A DNA stretch of 64,000 nucleotides from Zygnema cylindricum (lineage: Eukaryota; Streptophyta; Zygnematophyceae; Zygnematales; Zygnemataceae): contig JBBHKE010000312.1 in assembly GCA_037447655.1 (NCBI GenBank), forward strand, positions 73,454 through 137,453, written 5' to 3'. Under the pieces are notes generated by a model. The model searched no databases, was not told where the DNA came from, and was given only the letters and a program-made list of their open reading frames with translations. How positions within the stretch are numbered: position 1 is the stretch's first letter; every line of letters starts with the position of its first letter. A program made the translations under genes and the position numbers. This document shows, piece after piece, positions 56,673-64,000 of the stretch.

Positions 56673-56984
56673 CATACTGTTTTTTTGCAACTTTGATTGA
56701 GTGATGGGATAAGTCTGTTTGGTATTTTATATGATTTTTTTTGGGAATACTAAGTGGCCTTGAAAATATCTGTTCATGTAGTTTCAGCATGTTTTGTTTA
56801 TTCTGTAGAATTCTAAGTGGATTCAAATCATACTGTTTTTTTGCAACTTTGATTGAGTGATGGGATAAGTCTGTTTGGTATTTTATATGATTTTTTTTGG
56901 GAATACTAAGTGGCCTTGAAAATATCTGTTCATGTAGTTTCAGCAAGTTTTGTTTATCTGTAGAATTCTAAGTGGATTCAAATT
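56673..56984. repeat. 157-bp tandem duplication
   Basis: Two nearly identical copies, 56673-56829 and 56830-56984, inside the right part of the solo LTR. They produce a duplicated antisense frame that is a shadow. Confidence 0.9.
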
Positions 56985-57058
56985 AGGCTGTTTTTGGGAT
57001 AGTCTGTGATGCTTCGATGGTAAATCCATGGCTGGAAATGGCTATGGACAACACTACA

Positions 57059-57380
57059 TATATCTGCACAGTTCTTATACTATAAGATAAAGCTAACGGC
57101 TACCGGCTACGTTGACGGACGGTAGGTACCAGGATCAAATCCTTGTTCCAACAACCTTTTTGGTAAAGTATAATCTTAGACTACTCCCTATCTCCCTGGG
57201 CAGCATAGGCAACCATGGCTTATAACTCTCTCTCTCCAGTCTTCAATGACTACAACAAGTGTGGGGACTTGGGAGTGGAGTGAGAAGCAGGATGCCTTTG
57301 CTATTTTACTCCTTTTATTTTTTCCTATTCAGTCCTAGAAAATACAAAAAATACATAACAAAAAACCTTTATTTTCTACA
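57059..57380 (-). repeat. M1 5' LTR, distal part
   Basis: It holds the LTR start TGTAGAAAATAAAGG (57380 downward), the hairpin (57205-57300) and the tRNA-like segment (T-arm 57129-57145, TTTTT 57157-57161, plus strand). Confidence 0.85.
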
Positions 57381-60300
57381 GTGACAATTTCGACATCACA
57401 GATTTAAGAAATTTCGGCCATAGCTACTCGATTTTGTTTTTTTTCGACTTTTCTCACGACTTGCCATAAAAATATACATAAAGGTAGTCAAAAGAATTAT
57501 TTTTCAAATATATTTCATTTAATACCCGAATTATCGTGCCTTGTTTTAAAAAGTGTGAGATTTAAAGCGATAATGAAAGGGAGAGAGGAGAGGCGAACGA
57601 CGGGGAAAAGTTATGCAAAGGACCCATGAATGAAAGCGGAGGTCCCAAGACTCCACCAGGTTTTTTTCTGTACATGTTCGTATTTTTCTGTACATGCGCG
57701 GCGACGAGTAGGGATAAAAATGGTGAGTAGTCTTTCTCGTCTTGAATTTTCCCACTCGTGTGGGCGCGTGCGTGGGCCATTTTTTATTCGTTGTTTTGGC
57801 TTTACCCAAAATCCAATAGCGAGGTGATTTTTGATGAAGTTTTTTGACGGAATGGATTCTTTTGCCCATTGGTTGAAAAAAAGGAAAACGTCAAAATGTG
57901 TTCACATGCCGAAAAACATGAAGTACGTTCAAAGTATCGACTTGACATTTGCTACACTTTTGTAACGATTTTTAACGATTTTTCAAATCGACCCTCTTCG
58001 GTTTTCTACGTATTGTACTGCGCCTTTGAATAGTGCGTAACATGCGTTTGATCAACTATGCTATTTTGTATCATACGATATAATAATGTATAATATATAA
58101 GATAAATGTATAACATGTCACGCCACATATTATAATCCGGTGTGTACTTTGAAAGTACGGAACTCAGTAAAAATGAACAACTGTAGCGTACAAAATAATT
58201 GTACAATACCGTGAATAAATCATTAAAACCAACTATTTATCGGCATATCGGAACAATTTATCGGTAAATACGACAACTATTCCTCAATTGATACATAGAA
58301 GCAATATGCCAATTATCGTTAAAGGTAGGTGAATTAAAGGTGCATTTCGATTATCGGTAAAAATGGAACCAATACATAACAATACAGCGCCAATCGTCAT
58401 TATAGTTTATTCATTTTTCGGGCAAATCCAAGTACGGTACTTTTTTTTTAACCACACAGATTTCAGATTTGCAATCAAGACATCGCGATCTAATGGTAAG
58501 ACCTTTATCTTGCGACAGAAATAGAATCCAACGGTCTATTACGAAGCTTAACTGCCCGAAAAGTTGTTTAACTCAAAACGATGAGCGGTTGTAGTATTTT
58601 GAATACAACGATTAAACAATTGCATCGGCACAGAGAGTGCAGTACGTACCGTTTAATCAAATGCGTTACAATCCAGAGCATCGCCGAGGAGAGCCCGAAG
58701 TTACTGCAAAAAGTTTGCGAACATCCGAGCATTTTCCTCCTAGCAAAAAAACGTCAGGTCTTCTCCGTTATGCTAGTGACGAGCAAGAGTTAGCCACGTG
58801 TTGCTGTGGTCTCCAAATGTTTCACGTCATCACTTTCCACGGTCTCCAAGAGGAAGAAAATTGAACTTAAAAAAAAAACAAAAAACGGAAAAAACAAAGT
58901 AAACCTTCGCATTAAATTACTGAAGGCGTGTCTCCATGTAACCAAAACTTTGAAACGTTACTTTGGATTTTAGCGCCGATTTTATGGTGTACTTTTAAAA
59001 GTGTGCCTATGTCAATCGTTACTTGTGCGTTCATTACTTTGAATATGTGACAATTGTAGACGTCTACAAAATGTGCGACAGTCTACAAAACGAAATGTAG
59101 ACGAGTACGAAACTACCTAAAAACGGCGACGGTTGTAGACGTCGAGGTTTTTGTGACGTTGTAGATGTTTAGGATTTTGTGACATAGCGAAGTCATGCTA
59201 CCATGTGACGTCATCAGTACGTACATTTTCCGCCATGGCTTCCCGATTTCGTTTTTCTTATCTTTTATCATCGATATGCCATCAAACTTAGACCAAAAAT
59301 ATTAAAAAAAAAGAAAAATATTATAACTTTCATTTGATACTATTATTACTGCATCTTGTGTAAATATGAGAGAAAGAGGAGTGGTCGAGTGAGAAAGAGG
59401 GGGAGAGACGAGGACGCCTTAAAATTTTGCAAATGACCCATGAAAGAAAGTAGAGGTCCGCGACCCCTGCAAAATTTTTCGGTACATATTTGTCATTTCT
59501 TTATGTGCATGCTCGTGAGGAGGAGTGAAAAAAATAGCGTGTACTTTCCTTCATGCAATTTTTTTTCGAAAACGTTTGACACGTGCAATACAAGTTTTCT
59601 ATTCGTCAATAGGGTAGTATTTTGATAAAAACCAGGTCGCGATTTGATTCCAGTGCAAGTGTGAAGATGAGCTGGAAGTGGGTCGCGATGAAAATAACGC
59701 CAAATTGCCTTACCTCCAAGTTCCAAGAAGACCCAAAATGTACTTGTGCTTTTGCCCCATTTTTCGTACGGCGTAATATTTTCTCGTTACAAGTCTCTTT
59801 TTTTGTGAAAACGACGGAAATAAACCTTTACTTGAACACATAGGGACACGCCTTGAGTGGAAAAACTTGCGTAGACCGTTTAGCTGTTTTTCTTTAATTT
59901 GTGTTTAACTTTCGAAAACTCCCAACATTGCCCGATTGTACACCTAGTCATGTATGTAACGCTGTTGTTATAAAGGGTTTGAAGGAAAAAAACGTTTTTT
60001 TTTTTAAAGACCGGATTCATGGACCATTGCATGGAGCGAGCCACATTTTTCACCATCTTTGGAACAAAACGGAAAAAAACTTCGAGAAGAACAAACATAT
60101 GTGTAAGTTTTTCAACGACAGTTTTGCGAGTCTATTTTTTGTTCTCACCGGATCCATTCCCAAATTTAGGCGAATCAATCCCCGGTTTACTGAGAGAAAT
60201 AACACTATTAGTATTAGTGAGGTTAACCTTCCATCAAGCGTTTCCCAGTAATTGTACGAACAGGTTTACTAGCAGTAATATTTGTAACACCCTTCCATTA

Positions 60301-60400
60301 GGTCGTGCCAGCGAAGGAGGTGTTAGATTGCGATTGGTACCACGTAGGATCCTGCTGAGCATCATCATTTCCAAATAGACAAAATCGCACCTGCGTACGT
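57381..60400. other. Low-copy intergenic DNA with a diverged duplication
   Basis: Beyond M1 no transposon coding is recognised. Blocks at about 57405-57730 and 59230-59545 share order: CGATTT(T/C)GTTTTT, GAGAGA(G/C)GAG, TGCAAA(G/T)GACCCATGAA(T/A)GAAAG, TTTTTC(T/G)GTACAT. The end of a D1-like element may be present near 57960-58070 (AACGATTTTTAACGATTT, GATCAACTATGC). Open frames of 60-119 codons show no known motif. Confidence 0.5.
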
Positions 60401-60440
60401 GTACGGGCAGACGCCGATTAAAATATCTAGTAGCGTCACG

Positions 60441-60977
60441 CTAATGTACAATCTTAACGTTCTTAGGGTTGTTGTCGTACCAACGACCACGAAAGCCATT
60501 GCAAAATTTAAATTTGTACAAATGGCCAAGAATGTACCATTTGTACGTGAATGTATTATCGCTGTACCCACGGTTATGAACCCCAAAATCCATGGCCATT
60601 TTTTTGTCGTCGAACAGGTTGGCTTTGATGTCAAACGGTACACTCCATTTGCCACATGTAAGTTTATTGCCCCGCTCCTGTCGTGGATCGACTCTCACTT
60701 TACAAGTGGACCAAAACACACGTCCAGTAATCACAAATTGTCTTCCTGAGGACAGTCGGAGGAGACTAGCTACGTACAGGAAACAAGAAGCGTTTGCGTC
60801 GAAAATTAAATTCGGACGGTGGTAAATTCCGCCAACAATATTTTGAAAGTCAAAGATGTCCAACCGATTGACCGTCAAATTTATACTCAACGGTACTTTA
60901 TTTGTACCAATGTGTACTTCAAACGTACGTTTTTTGACAAAATGACGTAAGTGACTGTGCGCAACCAAAACAGTCAC
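60441..60977 (-). CDS. Hypothetical protein, 178 codons
   Basis: Longest frame in the right-hand 6 kb. ATG at 60977, stop at 60441. Contains FCNGFRGRWYDNNPKN at the C-terminus, GRVFWSTCKVRVDPRQERGN and CGKWSVPFDIKANLFDDKK in the middle, with few long hydrophobic runs. I do not recognise a family. Overlapping plus-strand frames are shorter. No splice signals were needed. It could be a single-exon gene, an exon with extra sequence, or an old transposon frame. Confidence 0.35.
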   Translation of the reverse strand: MTVLVAHSHLRHFVKKRTFEVHIGTNKVPLSINLTVNRLDIFDFQNIVGGIYHRPNLIFDANASCFLYVASLLRLSSGRQFVITGRVFWSTCKVRVDPRQERGNKLTCGKWSVPFDIKANLFDDKKMAMDFGVHNRGYSDNTFTYKWYILGHLYKFKFCNGFRGRWYDNNPKNVKIVH

Positions 60978-60999
60978 TTGCGTGGTTCACACTTGAAAA

Positions 61000-62064
61000 A
61001 GGGTAAAACGGTATGGTATGAAAACAGTACTTTTTTTTGTCAGCCGTGAACTGGCACGTGACGCTAGCCTACGTCAACTAGCGTGTCGTGATAGGAGCCA
61101 CTTGTCCGTACGAAAATTAATCGCTTTGCGGACATGAAATGTACGAATCCTTCCAAACCAAAATGTACTGCCACGCAAGCATTTGAATGACCGAAAATAA
61201 CCGCGAAAGAACTTTGGACATGCCCTTTTTTTTTCTATCGGTGTTTTTTTTTTACATTACGTGTTCTCTTATGTGATTGGTCCGCTAGTTTGTTCATAAG
61301 ATTGCGACGGAATGAATTCTTGTACGGTTCACGTCCGTGCGCTTCGTTTTCGAAATTCTTAAAAAACGAAAAAGTGCATTCCGAACATGATGTCCGATGG
61401 CGGACGACAATTGCCGTTTGGTTTTCGCAGCTGTCGAGTTTTGACGCATAGAACTGCATTTTTTGTCCGCCGCTACGCTCCAAAACGGTCGAAGCCAACC
61501 GCCCCAACCGTCACCGCCGCGTTTTTTGTCATTTTACTAAATTTGGCGTACGGATCCCAAAATTTATTACATCGTTTTCCCATTTTTCCAAGTGTGAACA
61601 ACGCAAACAACCCCACCTTTTGCTTGATGGAAGGTTACCTTGATAATGTTTTTTAGCCACTGAAATCGTATTTTCTTGTCCGATTTTTAATTTGAGACCA
61701 CTAATCGAGCGCTGACAATTTTACCTTTCAATCACAACCGTCAGATCCACGATCCGACATGTGTGTACGGATAAAATATGTTTTAAGAGACGAAAAAAAT
61801 ATCAACCCTAAAACATATCAACCCTAATAACGATTCAGGGTGTAGTTTCTCAAAAAATTTACTGGCGCATTTACTTTTTTTGGTAGCATTCTCTTTTCCT
61901 CGATTCTCACGCCTAGCAAATTGCCAAGCCTCCCCTGATTTCCCGCGACTATCCCGCTTTTTGAGCTCCATTTTTTGCGAGATATGTGCTATTTCCTAAA
62001 CCACCGTTTTTTTAGCCGCAAATTGGCCCTACTGAGCCGAACTGAGCTAATTTCTCTTCTCCGT
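61000..62064. other. Intergenic stretch, nothing recognised
   Basis: Poly-T/A runs and CG-containing words. A GC-rich block at 61390-61530 (CGCCGCTACGC, CCGTCACCGCCGCG) might be exonic but shows no motif. Confidence 0.4.
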
Positions 62065-62069
62065 TACTA

Positions 62070-62266
62070 CACCGCCAATCGCTATTAGAGTCAAGGATTA
62101 AATAGCGTCAAAAAAAAATTAGCATTATTGATTCTAATTTAGTACCTGAGACGTGGCAGATTATGGTCCACCCACTTAAATAGCGTTATTAATTGTATTT
62201 CAGGTTTTTTTTTTTGAAAATAGGCCACCGAATTGGCGTTATATACTCTAATAGCGATTGGCGGTG
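62070..62266. mobile_element. MITE copy 1 (CACCGCCAATCG termini)
   Basis: Perfect 22-bp terminal inverted repeats, CACCGCCAATCGCTATTAGA+GT at 62070-62091 and its complement at 62245-62266. TACTA flanks both sides (62065-62069, 62267-62271). It is 197 bp long with no coding. The inner block ACGTGGCAGATTATGGTCC is shared, inverted, with copy 2. Confidence 0.8.
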
Positions 62267-62782
62267 TACTATGCTATTATCAGATACGACAGCCAAACGG
62301 TGGTTTATTCGTGACAGTCGACATTTATAACTGTTGGTGTTTCCGTGCGAGACAAACGTCGGGTGCGATTTCTTCAAATCTTTTACGCTCTAATTATAAA
62401 CTTCATTTTCGAAACGTCCGAATACGAAATAATTTGAAAAAGTCTCGATGCGGTTACTCCCGCCTCTTCTAGCGTGACGTCACGTGGAGAGCTCTTCGGA
62501 CGTATCAGTAAAACAAGGGGCGACTTCTGGAAAACAGCTCGATGTGTGACAGCTGTCATAATCCAAGCCCAGAAAGTCAAGCATTTTGTCAGGATGCAAA
62601 AAACACTCGTCCTTACAATTTGTCGTACAGAAAAACGTTCGACTAGGCGCCTAAAAACATCACCTTGTCTGTTAGGAACAGAATCTTCGCATCCGTACAG
62701 TTTACCTTTCGCGGAAGCCAGACGCAGTTGTCGACAAAAAATAAGTTGTTTGCTTCCTCTTTCGTCGTTTTCTGTCCCTTAA

Positions 62783-63034
62783 CGAACTTCTCTGCGACCT
62801 ATTTTCGCCAAATCTCCCAACCCGTCTCCTTCTGGCGGCGATTCAGGAGACGCAAAGGCAAAGCGCCTCGTCTTCAACCGTGAAACGGCACAGGCTGGAA
62901 GGCGGTACGTCTACTATGTCATGGTAAGACATGCGACGTCACAAGCAGTTCCAAAAAATAACGTGCGACCACAGATTGTAGAAGTTGACAACCGCCAGAG
63001 GTATTGTCGACGTATACAATCGTCACAAGCGTAA
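62783..63034 (+). CDS. Possible exon without its own ATG
   Basis: Open for 83 codons between TAA at 62780 and TAA at 63032. It reads RPIFAKSPNPSPSGG, DSGDAKAKRLVFNRETA, QAGRRYVYYVM. The GC-rich part ends at a donor-like ATG|GTAAGA (62923/62924), suggesting an exon end there. No clear acceptor upstream and no family recognised. Confidence 0.25.
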   Translation, partial: RTSLRPIFAKSPNPSPSGGDSGDAKAKRLVFNRETAQAGRRYVYYVMVRHATSQAVPKNNVRPQIVEVDNRQRYCRRIQSSQA

Positions 63035-63464
63035 GTTCTGATTTCGTCCTTACAAACATAGGGACACTTGAAAACCGGGTCCGGCGGATCCGCGTTAAAA
63101 TACAAAGTAAGTTCGCTTAAGTTACAAGTACATGGGGACATACCCTTACTATCAATAATACATGCCCATATATCGTGTGCAGTCGCCCTGTGCAGAGGTC
63201 GCAAAAGTCAAAATTTTACATAACCGAAACCGACCGTTTATTTTTTTCAAAATCTGAGTAACCGACGCCCGACCGGGTTATGTCACGCTCCAAAAATATT
63301 AACCGTTAACTGACCGGCGTTTACGAAAATAAAAGTTAACCGAAACTCGATTTCTCGCGACTAACCGTGCCCGCACGTAACCGAGAAAGTACAAAAATAT
63401 CTAATGTACGACGTATGAATAAGCCAATAATTACGATTTGTGCGAAATAAATAGTGTTTACTAA

Positions 63465-63800
63465 CGTGTCAGATTTGGGACGCTTTGTCACATTCCCTAA
63501 GATTTGCGAAATGAATAGTGTACTACACCGTGAATCGTTATTAGCCTTATGTACTCTATATCGGCACCCCAAAATTTGGACATTAATACCTTAAATAGAA
63601 CAAATTACACTATTTCAGGACATGGACCATAATCTGCCACGTATCCTGACACTAAATTTGAATGAATGGAGCTATTTTTTTCTTTACTCTAATAATTTAT
63701 ATACTCTAATAACGATTCGCGGTGTACCGTGTCAGATTTGCGACGCTTTGTCGCGTTCCCTAAGATTGCGAAATGAATAGTGTTACTACCGTGTCAGATT
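63465..63800. repeat. Tandem repeat unit split by MITE copy 2
   Basis: The block GTGTCAGATTTG.GACGCTTTG...AATGAATAGTGT occurs at 63467-63520 and 63728-63781, and starts a third time at about 63796. MITE copy 2 lies exactly between the first two. Confidence 0.7.
63526..63724. mobile_element. MITE copy 2
   Basis: Ends CACCGTGAATCGTTATTAG and CTAATAACGATTCGCGGTG are imperfect inverted repeats of the same family as copy 1. It contains GGACCATAATCTGCCACGT. Flanks TAC are consistent with a short target duplication but not resolved. Confidence 0.75.
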
Positions 63801-64000
63801 TGGGACGCTAATCATGATGTCACGTACTTCTACGATACCAAAGAGTACAAAGTACAATAATGTTGGATTGTATGGACAATACAATTTTTTTTTTTTTTTG
63901 TTTTTTGGTTGACCGACCGTAATCGACCGTTTTTTTTTTTTGTTAATCAACCGACCGCAACCGCCCGGCCCTCAAAATTTGGCAACCGAATCCGTTCCGG

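Larger units (their letters stand above)
51700..57058 (+). mobile_element. Solo LTR (N1-like) interrupted by TG2
   Basis: Parts 51700-52285 and 56433-57058. TATAT flanks both ends (51695-51699, 57059-57063). The left part shares GGTATGCCTCCATACAGTTAG with the LTR at 12570. The right part starts GTAGGACTTGG like 12618 and shares TTGCAAATATTGTGGCAAATTT with 12755-12780. A short ATG stub (about 57016) near its end parallels the LTR-embedded gag starts. It has a 157-bp tandem duplication in the right part. Confidence 0.65.
27770..57380 (-). mobile_element. Outer copia element M1 (interrupted in both LTRs)
   Basis: Minus strand. 5' LTR = 57059-57380 plus 50988-51699; internal region 46704-50987; 3' LTR = 46540-46703 plus about 27770-28271, with its far end lost. 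The two LTR copies match across the insertions, for example CCCTATGTGTACACG at 28081 and 51659 and AGCTAACGGCTACCGGCTAC at 28155 and 57092. Its 3' LTR was split by P1 and its 5' LTR by a solo LTR that was later split by TG2. It is the oldest layer of the cluster. Confidence 0.85.

Noticed and set aside
56515-56946. 143-codon minus-strand frame with a 39-residue repeat
   Set aside because: The repeat comes from the 157-bp tandem duplication inside a solo LTR; no start or regulatory support.
57546-57869. 107-codon minus-strand frame
   Set aside because: Basic/aromatic composition without motif, overlapping frames on both strands, and the diverged duplicate at 59400 does not keep the frame open.

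Overview
The window is eukaryotic and almost certainly from the green-plant (streptophyte) lineage with a large, repeat-rich genome. The only host gene I recognise is the start of a spliceosomal cyclophilin (CYP22/PPIH type, minus strand near 9.8-10.3 kb), interrupted by introns. All Ty1/copia elements are primed from the anticodon arm of initiator tRNA-Met. I cannot name the species; an alga or bryophyte-grade plant would fit.

Layout: 1-5.3 kb holds scattered LTR pieces, a foldback element and an inverted-repeat DNA element. 6.4-9.3 kb is a 3'-truncated, gag-only copia derivative. 9.8-10.3 kb is the cyclophilin start, next to a second inverted-repeat element (10.7-11.5 kb). 12.2-16.8 kb holds copia LTRs and a copia gag-pol fragment. 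16.8-about 26.9 kb is a decayed Ty3/gypsy element on the minus strand, split by two solo copia LTRs with target-site duplications. Its polyprotein order is Gag, protease, a complete C5-cytosine DNA methyltransferase, reverse transcriptase, RNase H, integrase, PHD finger.

27.8-57.4 kb is one Russian-doll cluster. A minus-strand copia (M1) has its 3' LTR split by a plus-strand copia (P1, 28272-46539). P1 has a young copia (N1, 30286-35818) inside pol and a minus-strand copia (N2, 39818-46264) inside its 3' LTR. M1's 5' LTR is split by a solo LTR (51700-57058), itself split by a second gag-only element (52286-56432). Target-site duplications mark four of these insertions cleanly or nearly so. 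57.4-64 kb is lower-copy DNA with a diverged duplication, two related MITEs and weak candidate coding segments.

The most notable signals are: (1) the DNA methyltransferase plus PHD finger inside the gypsy polyprotein; (2) a tRNA-like cloverleaf with T-arm/B-box and a pol III T4-5 stop, antisense in the LTRs of several copia lineages, next to a conserved long hairpin; (3) gag reading frames that begin inside the 5' LTR and read through the primer-binding site; (4) two copies of a gag-only family sharing the same pol deletion. Nearly all transposon coding sequence is broken by stops or frameshifts, so features are given as pseudogenes unless stated.
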